64,000 bases of DNA. It comes from Betaproteobacteria bacterium (GTDB taxonomy: Bacteria; Pseudomonadota; Gammaproteobacteria; Burkholderiales; Casimicrobiaceae). The DNA is taken from positions 1 to 64,000 of the forward strand of contig JAAFIS010000013.1 in NCBI GenBank assembly GCA_013298695.1, read 5' to 3'. The position numbers were made by a program, and so were the translations under genes. A model generated the notes under the pieces. The model ran no database searches, was not told where the DNA came from, and saw only the letters and a program-made list of their open reading frames with translations. This document shows, in pieces, positions 43,938 to 52,873 of the stretch (its first letter is position 1; every line of letters starts with the position of its first letter).

Positions 43938-45209
43938 ATGGACAGTTTTGCCAGTCAGCTTGAAAATACGGCACGCCGCCTCGGCATCTACGTTGCCGCA
44001 GGATTTGTACTGACGTTCATTTTGGTGGGCGGTCTCGTGTTGCATGGCGTATGGCAACAGCATCGAGTGCTTGACGACATCGAAGCGTTATTGGAATTGC
44101 GCGCGAAAAAAATTACGCTCGCTTCAAACATTGAGGCACTTTCGCGCCGCCGTAGCCAGATTTTGTTTGCTCAACTTTTGAGCCCCGATTCCAACGAACG
44201 AGAGGGTTTGATGCTTCAATATTTAGAGGCATCGGATCGATTTGAACAAACTATTGCGGAGTTCTCGACACTGCCACAAGACGGCGCCGACGTGGCCGAC
44301 GTACAGCGTTTGCGATCAATCGAAGCGCGACATGATGAGCTCAACGAACAAGCGTTGACGCTTAACAACCAGGGCGCTCGCGAGACCGCGCTCAAGTTGT
44401 TGCGAGAAAAAGCGATGGGTTTGCAGGAGGCCGAAGCCGATGTGATCGACAGCATTCGCACTCATCAACAAGCGCGCATGGCCGAGCAATCGAGCAGCAC
44501 TCGTGAACAGGCGCGAGCAGCAATGTGGGTTTCTGGCGCGCTCGGTGCAGCAGCGTGTTTGCTGATTGGTTTCGTGTTTTTAGCGGTGCGTTGGCTGCTT
44601 CGAGAACGCAGCAAATCGGTAAATCTCAAAGCGAAAGAGATTGAGCAACTCTCAGAGAAACTTTTCATCGAGGCTACGCGTGATCCACTCACGGGCCTTG
44701 CGAATCGCCGAATGTTTTTTCAAGAACTAGAGCGAGCGGTTGCACGCGCACACCGCCAGTCAACGCCGCTCGCGCTCGGATACATCGATCTTGATCAATT
44801 CAAACCGATCAACGATCAGTACGGACACGCGGCGGGCGATGAGTTGCTGCAGCTCATTGCGCAACGCATGCGCTCTTCGGTGCGCGCGGAAGACGTCGTC
44901 GCGCGTTTAGGCGGTGATGAGTTCGCAATCGTTGCTGAAAACTTGGACGAAGCGGCAATCGAGTTGTTCGAGCGAAAGTTGCGCGCCGAAATCTCTGCGA
45001 ACGTGGTCATCGGCGGCGTTGACGTAGCGCCGCAGTTGTCGATTGGCTGGGCGCGACTACCCGCTGACGGCGTAAATTCTGCCGAATTGCTTCAGTTCGC
45101 CGACGAGCTCATGTATCGGCAAAAGGCACAACGAAAAGGCGCAGCCCCGACCCGAACTCGCGATACGTCGAATTTAGCGGGTTCGTCTCTGGCGACAGAC
45201 GCCGCGTAG
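43938..45209 (+). CDS. Membrane diguanylate cyclase (GGDEF)
   Basis: A 423-residue sensor that makes c-di-GMP. Two helices (IYVAAGFVLTFILVGGLVLH at about 17-36 and MWVSGALGAAACLLIGFVFL at about 195-214) enclose a helical periplasmic sensor region. The GGDEF domain begins DPLTGLANRRMFF. The active site RLGGDEFAIV is intact, and RAED five residues before it is a full inhibitory I-site (RxxD). No EAL domain. It lies 32 bp behind the PhoD gene, so phosphatase and signal may be co-expressed. Confidence 0.93.
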   Translation: MDSFASQLENTARRLGIYVAAGFVLTFILVGGLVLHGVWQQHRVLDDIEALLELRAKKITLASNIEALSRRRSQILFAQLLSPDSNEREGLMLQYLEASDRFEQTIAEFSTLPQDGADVADVQRLRSIEARHDELNEQALTLNNQGARETALKLLREKAMGLQEAEADVIDSIRTHQQARMAEQSSSTREQARAAMWVSGALGAAACLLIGFVFLAVRWLLRERSKSVNLKAKEIEQLSEKLFIEATRDPLTGLANRRMFFQELERAVARAHRQSTPLALGYIDLDQFKPINDQYGHAAGDELLQLIAQRMRSSVRAEDVVARLGGDEFAIVAENLDEAAIELFERKLRAEISANVVIGGVDVAPQLSIGWARLPADGVNSAELLQFADELMYRQKAQRKGAAPTRTRDTSNLAGSSLATDAA

Positions 45210-45235
45210 CTTTTTCTCATTTATACCGACGCGTA

Positions 45236-45297
45236 TGGGCGATAGAGTCGTTTAATCTGACTGTTGATAAGTTCTCTGAACGTAGGTTTCGCCCAAT
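45236..45297. repeat. Dispersed 3' element, copy 9
   Basis: TGGGCGA (45236-45242) and TTTCGCCCAATAG form the inverted ends; the core has CTGTTGATAAGTTC. It is between convergent stop codons of the cyclase and the AAA+ gene. Confidence 0.65.
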
Positions 45298-45340
45298 AGA
45301 GTCTAGCGCATAGCGAAATATTTGCCGCGCAACTTGAAGC

Positions 45341-45423
45341 GGACGCAGCGAGCCTGATACACCGTTAAAACAGAGAGTGAGTTGAGTCAGAAACCAATCG
45401 TGCGAGCCCATTTGATATCGGGG
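45341..45423 (-). pseudogene. Duplicated remnant of the AAA+ ATPase 3' end
   Basis: About 83 bp nearly identical to 45483-45567, which holds the last codons and trailer of the AAA+ gene. On the minus strand the remnant still reads PDIKWARTIGF and a stop, but no upstream coding sequence remains. A partial tandem duplication followed by deletion would explain it. Confidence 0.6.
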
Positions 45424-45531
45424 CAAGGAGCGAACAAAGTCGTCGCGCGCCGCGTGACGAAAGCCGAAGGCGCACTTTGAGAGACGACGCAGCAAGCCTG
45501 ATACGCCGTTAGCAACAGAGAGTCAGTTAAA

Positions 45532-47838
45532 TCAGAAACCAATCGTGCGAGCCCATTTGATATCAGGCTTCACTTTGTGTTCCTGCTCCAACTGCGCAAG
45601 AAATTCCTCCGGCGGCAGCATCTCATCGAACAACACAATTTGCCGCTTCACCGAAGCGAAATCGCCGGGCGTGAGCATTTCTAGTTTGAGTAGACCGTTG
45701 CGAATTTTCTCGGTGAGCTTTTCGGCGTCACCTTCAAGCGCTTCGGTGACGAACATGCGTTCGCGCTGTTCATGAGTAAGCGCTTTGAACTGAATCTTGA
45801 AGGTGAAACGGCGCAGCGCGGCTTCGTCCACTTGATCGATCAAGTTCGTCGTGCAGATGAACACGCCTTCAAAGCGCTCCATTTGTTGCAGCATTTCATT
45901 AACTTCGGTCACTTCATAGCTGCGCTGCGCCATCGAGCGCGCACGCAGGAAGCTATCGGCTTCGTCAAGCAAAAGCACGGCTTTTTCAGTCGTCGCCTCT
46001 TTGAACATCGCCGCCATGTTTTGCTCGGTCTCGCCGACGTATTTCGAGACGAGATCGCTCGCCTTCTTGATGATGAGCGGGCGCTCAATCGATTTCGCGA
46101 TATGTTCGCCGAGCGCGGTTTTACCAGTGCCGGGCATGCCATAAAAACAGAGCGAGGCCTTGCCTTTTTTGCAAATTGCTTCGATCATTTTGTCGACGGG
46201 GTGACGTGATTCAATGTTGAGCAGCGTCAAATCGTAGGTTGTCACCAGCGGGCGAAATTTGCTTTCACGATCTTCTTCTTTGAAGCCCAGCGCAGCATCA
46301 GAGCGATCCAATTGCTTGAGCACCAAATCTTCCACCGAATCGGCAACTTCGCCTTTCGCAAGTTGCGCGAAGCGTGCCGCCGCGTGAATCTGAGCGGGCG
46401 TTAGCGTGCGCCGTGCCGCGAGTTTTTCGACGAATTCATCGGTCACGTCCAGCCCGCTTAAATGCTTGCGTGTAATGTTCGCGCGAACGTTTTGCGGCGG
46501 GTTTTTAAGTTCAAGATGAAACTGAAAACGACGTCGATACGCCGGATCAATTTGATTGATCGAATTTGAAATCCATATCGTCGGAATCGGATTGGATTCA
46601 AGCGTTTGATTCACCCACGCTTTGCCATTCACGCTGCCTCGCGAGCGCTCATCCGACAAAAACATGTTGAGCATTTCCGAGGGATTGGTCGGAAACACAT
46701 CTTCCACTTCGTCGAACAGGAGCACGGTATTTGTGCGCCCTTTCAAAAACGATTGACTGACTTGCAACGAGCGATAGCGCTCTTTGCCGGAGAGCGATTG
46801 GCCTTCGCGATCAAAGCACTCCACTTCATAAAGCTCTGCGCCAGAAAGCGCCGACACTACTTTCGCGAATTCAGTTTTTCCAGTGCCCGGCGCGCCGTAA
46901 ATCAACACGTTGACGCCTTTTTCGCCGCGCGCGGTGGCTGCTTTCATCATCGCTGCGAGGTAGCGCGCATCGTCTTCCACGTGCGGATAATCCGCGAGCG
47001 TGAGATCGCTCGCTTTCGCGGGCTTGGTGAACGCCGCCATCATCTCGCCTTCATCGGCATAGTTCTCTTGCAGGATCGGCAGCAAACGATCAGAAAGGCG
47101 CATCAAATCGCCGAGATCGGTAATGTTGTGTTCAGCGATGGGCGAATCGATGAGCGCGAGTGATTCCAAGCGACCGCCAGACTTCATCGCCACGCCAATG
47201 TCGTTGGCTGACACTTTCATCACATCGCTCAGCATTGCGTGCGCCTCTGCAGCGCTTGCCGATTTGCAATCGACCAAAATGGGGCGCAAATCGCGGCTGA
47301 CTTTGGCGAGCGACGCGCACAAAATGAGCGCACGTTCCGCTGGGTTTAATCCCAACACCTTGGCGAGCATTTCAATGTTCTGCGATATGCGAACGGGTGC
47401 GTCGCGGCTCGCTTTTTCTAATGCGTCGACCGTGGTTTGGAATAGTGCGAGCAAGTCTTTTGCGTTTTGTTTGCAAAATTCATCTAAGTAATAGAAGAGT
47501 GTGGTGTCGTCGTATGTGCCGTTCCACACGCCGTGGCGAGTGATGAATTCTTCCGGTGTGAGCTTGGCGACGCCCGCCCAGGCAGGCATGTCCACGCAGC
47601 GAGCCCCCAAGAATTTCTGAACTTTTTGCGCCACCGAAACTGGCCAAACGAGATGCCGCGCACTGAGCGTCATCACATCGTTGATGTCGCGGCGCAGATT
47701 AAATTTCGGCCCGAGCGCTAGCACCAAACGAAGCGCAAACAGTGTTGACAGCCGATCAATGGGCGTTCCGAGCGCCGATTGCGGGCCGGCGATAGTGATG
47801 TCGCCTTCAAAATTGCTGGTGGACGTGTGCTGGCTCAT
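45532..47838 (-). CDS. Tandem AAA+ ATPase
   Basis: A 768-residue protein with two AAA+ modules. An N-terminal helical region (about 1-280) is not recognised. The first module has Walker A YGAPGTGKTEFAK and Walker B LLFDEVEDVF. The second has YGMPGTGKTALGEH, LLLDEADSFLRARS and a sensor-1-like CTTNLID with the Arg pair AALRRF. The architecture recalls Cdc48/FtsH-type remodelling machines, but no protease motif is present. GAGGGGAAACA precedes ATG 47838, which is preferred over 47874. It stands alone; substrates unknown. Confidence 0.85.
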   Translation of the reverse strand: MSQHTSTSNFEGDITIAGPQSALGTPIDRLSTLFALRLVLALGPKFNLRRDINDVMTLSARHLVWPVSVAQKVQKFLGARCVDMPAWAGVAKLTPEEFITRHGVWNGTYDDTTLFYYLDEFCKQNAKDLLALFQTTVDALEKASRDAPVRISQNIEMLAKVLGLNPAERALILCASLAKVSRDLRPILVDCKSASAAEAHAMLSDVMKVSANDIGVAMKSGGRLESLALIDSPIAEHNITDLGDLMRLSDRLLPILQENYADEGEMMAAFTKPAKASDLTLADYPHVEDDARYLAAMMKAATARGEKGVNVLIYGAPGTGKTEFAKVVSALSGAELYEVECFDREGQSLSGKERYRSLQVSQSFLKGRTNTVLLFDEVEDVFPTNPSEMLNMFLSDERSRGSVNGKAWVNQTLESNPIPTIWISNSINQIDPAYRRRFQFHLELKNPPQNVRANITRKHLSGLDVTDEFVEKLAARRTLTPAQIHAAARFAQLAKGEVADSVEDLVLKQLDRSDAALGFKEEDRESKFRPLVTTYDLTLLNIESRHPVDKMIEAICKKGKASLCFYGMPGTGKTALGEHIAKSIERPLIIKKASDLVSKYVGETEQNMAAMFKEATTEKAVLLLDEADSFLRARSMAQRSYEVTEVNEMLQQMERFEGVFICTTNLIDQVDEAALRRFTFKIQFKALTHEQRERMFVTEALEGDAEKLTEKIRNGLLKLEMLTPGDFASVKRQIVLFDEMLPPEEFLAQLEQEHKVKPDIKWARTIGF

Positions 47839-47952
47839 TGTTTCCCCTCGAAGCGAACGGATTTCGTTGCGCATGCGGCTGTAACGCAGGGTTCATGAAA
47901 AAGGTCTACAACGCAGTCTACAATCCGCGGCAATATTTGAATGGGGTTTTCT

Positions 47953-48930
47953 ATGCGTCAGTTCTCTTTGGCATTTTGTAGCGTTGCATCCGTAGCTTTT
48001 CTGTCTGCAATGACCGCCGTCGGCGCACAAACTTACCCAGAAAAGCCGATCAAACTGATCGTTCCGTTCGCCGCTGGCGCAGGCACGGATGCTGTGGCTC
48101 GTTTCATGGCGCAAAAAATGGAAACGGAACTCAAGCAGCCGGTCGTCGTGGAAAACAAAGTCGGCGCAAGTGGCGCGATCGGCACGCAGGAGGTGGCCCG
48201 CGCAAATGCCGACGGCTACACCTTGCTCTTTGTTGCCTCGCCGTTCACCACAGTCGCCGCTGCCACGCCGCAAATCGCAAACTACGATCCGGTGAAACAG
48301 TTCACCCCCGTCGCCTTGATCGCCACCGGTCCGTTAGTGTGGATTGCCAATGCGCAAGCGCCGTTCGGCTCGATGCGCGAAATGATCACCCACGCGAAGG
48401 CCAATCAAGGCAAGCTCTCGTACGGCAGCGCAGGCGCAGGCGGCGTGAATCACCTGGCGCTCGAACTCTTTAAGAACCGCACCCAAACCGACATCTTGCA
48501 CGTGCCGTATAAAGGCATCGCACCTGCCACCACCGACTTGCTCGGCGGCTCGATTCAATTGCTTACCGGAACCATTCCCGCCGTGTTACCGCATGTGAAA
48601 TCAGGCAAAGCGCGCGCGCTGGCGATTACCGGAGACAAGCGCTCCGCCCTGATGCCCGACGTGCCTACGGTTGCCGAGAGCGGCGCAGCGGGCACCGAGG
48701 TCTATAACTACTGGGGCATCGTCGCGCCAGCCAACACGCCGCCCGTCATCGTCGCGCGCGTGAACAGCGCCGTGCAAAAACTGCTCGCGCAAAAAGACGT
48801 GCAAGATCGCTTAACCAACGACGGCGTCGAACTCACCCCCGGCGGCCCCGAGCGCCTAGCGCAATTCATCGCGAACGATTTCAACGGCTGGAAAAAGCTT
48901 GTGCAGCAAGCGGAATTGAAGATTGAATAG
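47953..48930 (+). CDS. Bug family TTT solute-binding protein
   Basis: A 325-residue periplasmic receptor of the tripartite tricarboxylate transporter (Bug) family. The signal peptide is followed by QTYPEKPIKLIVPFAAGAGT, the standard Bug start. GASGAIGTQEVARANADGYT, LSYGSAGAGGVNHLALELF and VPYKGIAPATTDLLGG are conserved ligand-loop motifs. No TctA/TctB membrane genes are nearby, as is common for the many orphan Bug proteins of Betaproteobacteria. ATG at 47953 is preferred; 47941 is in frame and also possible. Confidence 0.93.
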   Translation: MRQFSLAFCSVASVAFLSAMTAVGAQTYPEKPIKLIVPFAAGAGTDAVARFMAQKMETELKQPVVVENKVGASGAIGTQEVARANADGYTLLFVASPFTTVAAATPQIANYDPVKQFTPVALIATGPLVWIANAQAPFGSMREMITHAKANQGKLSYGSAGAGGVNHLALELFKNRTQTDILHVPYKGIAPATTDLLGGSIQLLTGTIPAVLPHVKSGKARALAITGDKRSALMPDVPTVAESGAAGTEVYNYWGIVAPANTPPVIVARVNSAVQKLLAQKDVQDRLTNDGVELTPGGPERLAQFIANDFNGWKKLVQQAELKIE

Positions 48931-48949
48931 CGCACAGCTCGAGGGTGTT

Positions 48950-49035
48950 TCGCCCCATTAAGTTGGGCGAAGCAACAAATAATCAATGCTTTCGGGTTTA
49001 CCGATAATCGGGCTTTAGCCCCAATAAAATCGGTG
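48950..49035. repeat. Dispersed 3' element, copy 10
   Basis: TTTCGCCCCATTAAGTTGGG, then CGAAG, forms the left hairpin; GGGCTTTAGCCCCAATAAAA closes it. It begins 20 bp after the Bug gene stop and faces the convergent secreted-protein gene. Confidence 0.6.
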
Positions 49036-49057
49036 AACCTCGTGTAAAGCTTTCGTG

Positions 49058-49092
49058 CGTAGCGATTAGCGATTAGCGATTTGCGAGTAGCG
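49058..49092. repeat. Short tandem TAGCGAT repeat
   Basis: Three exact TAGCGAT heptamers are followed by the degenerate TTGCGAG and TAGCGAG. Simple tandem repeat after copy 10. Confidence 0.6.
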
Positions 49093-49094
49093 AG

Positions 49095-49115
49095 GGTGGG
49101 CACCCCGTGCCCACC
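49095..49115. repeat. REP-like palindrome, GGTGGGCAC type, copy 1
   Basis: GGTGGGCAC-CCC-GTGCCCACC. The exact reverse complement (21 of 21) is at 53104-53124. Confidence 0.75.
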
Positions 49116-49135
49116 AAAGTGGCGCGAGCGAAACT

Positions 49136-50623
49136 TTACTCAGCAAGCGAGCGCAGGTACGCCTCAATAACAGGCGCAGTCGATCGCGCCGCACCCGCGC
49201 CGACCGCGCCATTGATGAGCGCCGCGCCACGGAATCCCAGCATGTAGCGCACCACGAGTAAACCGTCGGTGATGGCGTTCACGCTCTTGTCGTCGTCAAT
49301 GTCGAGCAAGCCCGAGCGCGCCCCTGAATCAAAGTAAGCGATGTCTGTGCTTGTGCCGCGGTTAATCCAGGAAAAATTGCTCGCGCCGGAGGCGGGCGAG
49401 TGGCCAATTTGCGGCGCAGCTCCGGCGAGGCCCGTCGTCGTGGAAGCGTAATTCGAACTCAGTAGCTTCCAAGCGTTGGGCTCAGTCAGATTGAAGTCGT
49501 TGGATTTGAATACCAGTGCATTGGCGATCGCATCCAGATAGGTGAGAACAAACGTGCTGTCGCGGGAGTTGTAGACGATCGTTGCATTCTTCTGGTTGCC
49601 AGTGCCGACGCGCGCCATCGACAGCGGTGACCAAATGCTTTCGAAGTGAGAGCGCTTGTTGTAGAAACCTAAAACGTTGGTTGCAGCAGCCGTTCCGTAT
49701 TCGCAATTGGCCAACACGACCGCAGTAGGCCCGCTAGCGTCGCTATCGACGTTTGAGTAATGCACTGCGATTTTCGGCGTATTGCACTTGCCAGCGGTTG
49801 CCGCTGTCAAGTCGTCAAGGCGAACCGGGGCAATCAATGGGCTGTTTAGGTCGTTTACATTGCGCGAAGTGAAGAGTCGCCCCGCAGTGTCTGTGTTTGC
49901 TGTAAATTCGTCCCACGCCACGTAATAGCGACCATTCGATCCTGAAGCGCTTCGACCGTAAGCAAGCGATACATTGCGATGGAAACCCGTTGCTGTTGCG
50001 GCAGTTTGCTGGCTTGGCGCGTCGAAAGTCGCGCCCGCGTCATTGCTCGCAAGGAATTTCACCTGTCCCGCGCCTGCCACTCCACCCGTAACCCATGCCA
50101 ATCCGACGCCGTACGGTTGCGCATTCACAGCCGGCGACAAATAGTCTGACGCGATGGCAACATCGAGAATTGGCGTTGCGCTCGCGCCTAAGTTCAACGG
50201 AGAGCCTTCGTAACTGCTAGTGGAAGCGTTGTAGCGGTCAACATAAAGGGTGAAGGTGTTGCCAGTCAGATTTTGATTCACGCCCACTACAAACAGCTTG
50301 AGATTGGCAACGTCGCTCCCGGTAACAATCAGATCAAAGTTTGGGTAGCGTAGATTGATCCCTGAATACGAGTCGACCATCGTCCAGGTTTGGCCCGCGT
50401 CGGTTGATTTTCGGATCGTGATTCCGCCGCTATTCCCAGAAAGCGAGCCGTAGGCCGCAAAAATCCAGCCATTAAATGCGGTCGTGGTGCGCAACCGCTG
50501 CATCTCTCCTGCGGGCTTGGTATCGATCACTCGATCCTGCCCTAACGATTGCGCATGAGGCACGGTCGGAAACGCGATAGCCAATAGGACACAGGCCACG
50601 GCTGCCCAAGAAAATCGATTCAT
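49136..50623 (-). CDS. Secreted BNR-repeat protein with dockerin-like C-terminus
   Basis: A 495-residue exported protein. The signal peptide ends TVPHAQS. The body looks like a sialidase-type beta-propeller: ITIRKSTDAGQTWTMVDS is an Asp-box, VKFLASNDAGATFDAPSQ another. The C-terminal about 60 residues (LLDIDDDKSVNAITDGLLVV, then RYMLGFRGAALI) look like a Ca-binding dockerin-like repeat, also seen in the protein at 54665. No sialidase catalytic Arg triad was identified, so it is more likely binding or structural. Cell-surface or secreted location inferred. Confidence 0.75.
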   Translation of the reverse strand: MNRFSWAAVACVLLAIAFPTVPHAQSLGQDRVIDTKPAGEMQRLRTTTAFNGWIFAAYGSLSGNSGGITIRKSTDAGQTWTMVDSYSGINLRYPNFDLIVTGSDVANLKLFVVGVNQNLTGNTFTLYVDRYNASTSSYEGSPLNLGASATPILDVAIASDYLSPAVNAQPYGVGLAWVTGGVAGAGQVKFLASNDAGATFDAPSQQTAATATGFHRNVSLAYGRSASGSNGRYYVAWDEFTANTDTAGRLFTSRNVNDLNSPLIAPVRLDDLTAATAGKCNTPKIAVHYSNVDSDASGPTAVVLANCEYGTAAATNVLGFYNKRSHFESIWSPLSMARVGTGNQKNATIVYNSRDSTFVLTYLDAIANALVFKSNDFNLTEPNAWKLLSSNYASTTTGLAGAAPQIGHSPASGASNFSWINRGTSTDIAYFDSGARSGLLDIDDDKSVNAITDGLLVVRYMLGFRGAALINGAVGAGAARSTAPVIEAYLRSLAE

Positions 50624-50820
50624 CTACCGCCCCTCGTTATTGGATGGATATGTTCGTGCGAAGCTGCACGCGCTTTCCGTTCTTAATTAGTATCACGATT
50701 CACGCCGAATTCACGCCACCGCGAAGTGCTGCGCGGTGCCTCGAAGCGCAACCCCAGGTTGCGGAACCGAAGAAGGCGCGAACGAATGCAACTACCCGTT
50801 TCGATAGGTGTCAGGCTGGT

Positions 50821-51390
50821 GTGAGCACGCTACAACTTGCAACACTGGAACACAACAAGCTAAGCGTGCAATTCTCAAATTTTCTGCCGATCATCATCGG
50901 CGTCATCGTTCTTCTGCTCCTCGCGCTCCTCGCGAAAAAGTTCGCTAGCGGAAAGCGCGATCCCATCGAATGGCCGTTTTACGCGAAGAAGCCGCTCACC
51001 CAACCCGAACAAGTTCTCTACTGGCGGCTCCTCAAAGCGCTGCCAGACCACGTCGTGCTCGCGCAAGTGCAATGCTCGCGCGTGCTCGGCGTGAAGCGCG
51101 GATTTAATTTCTACCAATGGAATAACCGCATCAATCGATTGAGTTACGACTTCGTGATTTGCAAGAAAGACGGAACGGTAGTCGCCGCGATTGAACTCGA
51201 TGACAAAACGCACGAGTCAGCGACGCGCGCAGAACAAGACGGCAGGAAACAGCGCGCGACTGAGGCGGCGGGGGTGTTGTTGGTGAGGTGGAATGTGGCG
51301 AAGATGCCGGATGAGGTGGCGATAAAAGGTGTTGTACAGATCCGCCTCAGAGGAATGGGCATGGTCGCCTCTCCGGATTTCGATGTTTAA
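50821..51390 (+). CDS. DUF2726 membrane-anchored protein
   Basis: A 189-residue protein with one N-terminal helix (FLPIIIGVIVLLLLALLAKK) and a cytoplasmic DUF2726 domain. The domain has KPLTQPEQVLYWRLLKALPD, FVICKKDGTVVAAIELDD and AAGVLLVRWNVAKMPD. This domain resembles a Very-short-patch/PD-(D/E)XK nuclease fold: the pairing of D (DFVI) with IELDDKTH is suggestive. The frame is open from 50644. GTG at 50821 with AGG six bases before is preferred; GTG at 50866 is possible. It lies 83 bp before the PD-(D/E)XK-like gene. Confidence 0.75.
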   Translation: MSTLQLATLEHNKLSVQFSNFLPIIIGVIVLLLLALLAKKFASGKRDPIEWPFYAKKPLTQPEQVLYWRLLKALPDHVVLAQVQCSRVLGVKRGFNFYQWNNRINRLSYDFVICKKDGTVVAAIELDDKTHESATRAEQDGRKQRATEAAGVLLVRWNVAKMPDEVAIKGVVQIRLRGMGMVASPDFDV

Positions 51391-51473
51391 GAACGGTCGG
51401 CTTTGCATCGATCAAACGAGCTGGAGTCGATATTCGCCGGCGATGTATCTAACCTATTTTTCGAAGGTAAGCG

Positions 51474-52475
51474 ATGTTCAATCTAATCGAGTCTAGGAGC
51501 GAAATTAAGAGCGTACAAACGGAGCTTGAACGCACGATTCAGCGCGAGTTTGCAGCGCGCCGCGTAAAAACAATCGGCTATCCGGGCGGGCAGGAAGTAG
51601 ATGAAACGGTTTTCACTGACGGACAGTATTGGTTCTGGTGTAGGCACCACCGTGCCAACGATGTGAGAAATCCGCGTCGATTAAACTGGTTCGGGTTGTT
51701 CGAGCCCGAGTCTAACCTCCAAATCACAGTCGAGATCAACACACCATACGAGGGAAACAACGCTCAGATTGGCGGATTTTTCGCGAAAGATTCGTCAACC
51801 GGCCAAACGTATCTGATGCACTCTGGGCGAGTAGCGGGTGGTACAAAAGGGGTCAGCAAAGACGCATTTTTTGCATGGAGCAACATGCGACCAGTACGTG
51901 CAATTTCAGCGCGCGGTGAGGTTCGTGATGGATTTCCGATCATGCCAATTAAAGCTCGCGATGCGACTCGATCGTTGATCTTCTATATAAAAAATGTCGC
52001 AGCATTTAAGCGTGCCGTTCGCGGTGGCGCTACCGCTGAACCAGACTTCGCAAACAAACAGGCCGCTTTTCGAGATTACTACGCGGAATCGTTCGGTTCT
52101 AGAAAAGGCTGGAAAGCGAGTATTCCCGACTACTTTTCGCGGCACGGAGAAGTAGTCGACTACTTGCAGCAGTGGCGCGCGAGGCAGCCTCTCTCGCAGC
52201 AATCGCGGATTGCAAAATCTCAGTTGATCGACCTTGCGGTTGTGGTGAATAACGTGGTGACCGAAGTGTTCGAGGTGAAGACGTCGGTTTCAAGATCCGA
52301 TATGTACGCGGCGATCGGTCAACTCCTCGTTCACGGCGCTGGCTCAGAGTGCAAACGCGTGCTCGTAATTCCGAATATAGGAGAACCCACCCCTGACATT
52401 ATTGGCGCGTTGGATCGCCTAAAAATTACACTCATTCGATTCAATTTCCAAAACAACACAGTGGCTTTTGACTGA
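51474..52475 (+). CDS. Unknown protein with PD-(D/E)XK-like C-terminal domain
   Basis: A 333-residue protein without a recognised family. The C-terminal third has the pattern of a restriction-endonuclease fold: SQLIDLAVVVNNVVTEVFEV followed by KTS gives Asp, then E-V-K, with a following helix SDMYAAIGQLLVHG. The N-terminal part is mixed alpha/beta (GQYWFWCRHH, LNWFGLFEPESNLQITVEIN). AAGG six bases upstream supports ATG 51474. Its neighbour DUF2726 is also nuclease-fold-like, so the pair may act on nucleic acid, perhaps in defence. Inference only. Confidence 0.6.
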   Translation: MFNLIESRSEIKSVQTELERTIQREFAARRVKTIGYPGGQEVDETVFTDGQYWFWCRHHRANDVRNPRRLNWFGLFEPESNLQITVEINTPYEGNNAQIGGFFAKDSSTGQTYLMHSGRVAGGTKGVSKDAFFAWSNMRPVRAISARGEVRDGFPIMPIKARDATRSLIFYIKNVAAFKRAVRGGATAEPDFANKQAAFRDYYAESFGSRKGWKASIPDYFSRHGEVVDYLQQWRARQPLSQQSRIAKSQLIDLAVVVNNVVTEVFEVKTSVSRSDMYAAIGQLLVHGAGSECKRVLVIPNIGEPTPDIIGALDRLKITLIRFNFQNNTVAFD

Positions 52476-52601
52476 AGACTCCGAACAAGTTCGTAGATTT
52501 GATCGCCAGTTCCGTGACTGTTTGCTCGACAACCTCGGTGCCTGGTTTCTTAAATCCAGCGGCGCATAAACGATCAACTCAATTCAGTTTTGCGCGTCAA
52601 C
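52476..52601. other. Gap after the PD-(D/E)XK-like gene
   Basis: No convincing gene, terminator or repeat in this stretch. The following 52602-53364 region holds antitoxin-like remnants and repeats, described separately. Confidence 0.4.
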
Positions 52602-52766
52602 TCAGCCTGCCAGCTTGTTTGCTACGTTGGTTTGTTTTTCTTCAACAACGAGCTTGGAATCGACCAGGCCACTTCCCTCGAACCAACGCATCGCGGTTTC
52701 GCGGATCGCGCTGACGCGTTGCGATGCGGTTCCAGATGGGTAAATCGCTTCGAACGCGTCGCTCTT
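52602..52766 (-). pseudogene. Degenerate second copy of the antitoxin-like ORF
   Basis: Reads KSDAFEAIYPSGTASQRVSA and then ETAMRWFEGSGL, a diverged form of the intact 53062 ORF (KSDAFEAIHASALALRLVGA). The upstream codons come from a REP-like repeat, so no proper start is left. Confidence 0.4.
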
Positions 52767-52806
52767 GAGGCTAAGTGATGTGCTCGCCGACGTATTGTAT
52801 GAGGCT

Positions 52807-52869
52807 CGTAGCCCGCAGGCTGGTTTGCTAAACCCAGCAGAGCGTGACCAGACATGACGCTGGGTTTCG
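52807..52869. repeat. REP-like pair, GCTGGGTTT type
   Basis: GGCTGGTTTGCTAAACCCAG (52818-52837) is a palindrome. A second arm ends ATGACGCTGGGTTTCG. It separates the two antitoxin-like copies. Confidence 0.5.
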
Positions 52870-52873
52870 TCCG

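Noticed and set aside
45217-45495. 92-codon minus-strand frame after the AAA+ gene
   Set aside because: It covers repeat copy 9 and the duplicated trailer in a different frame from the ATPase; no family and no ribosome site.
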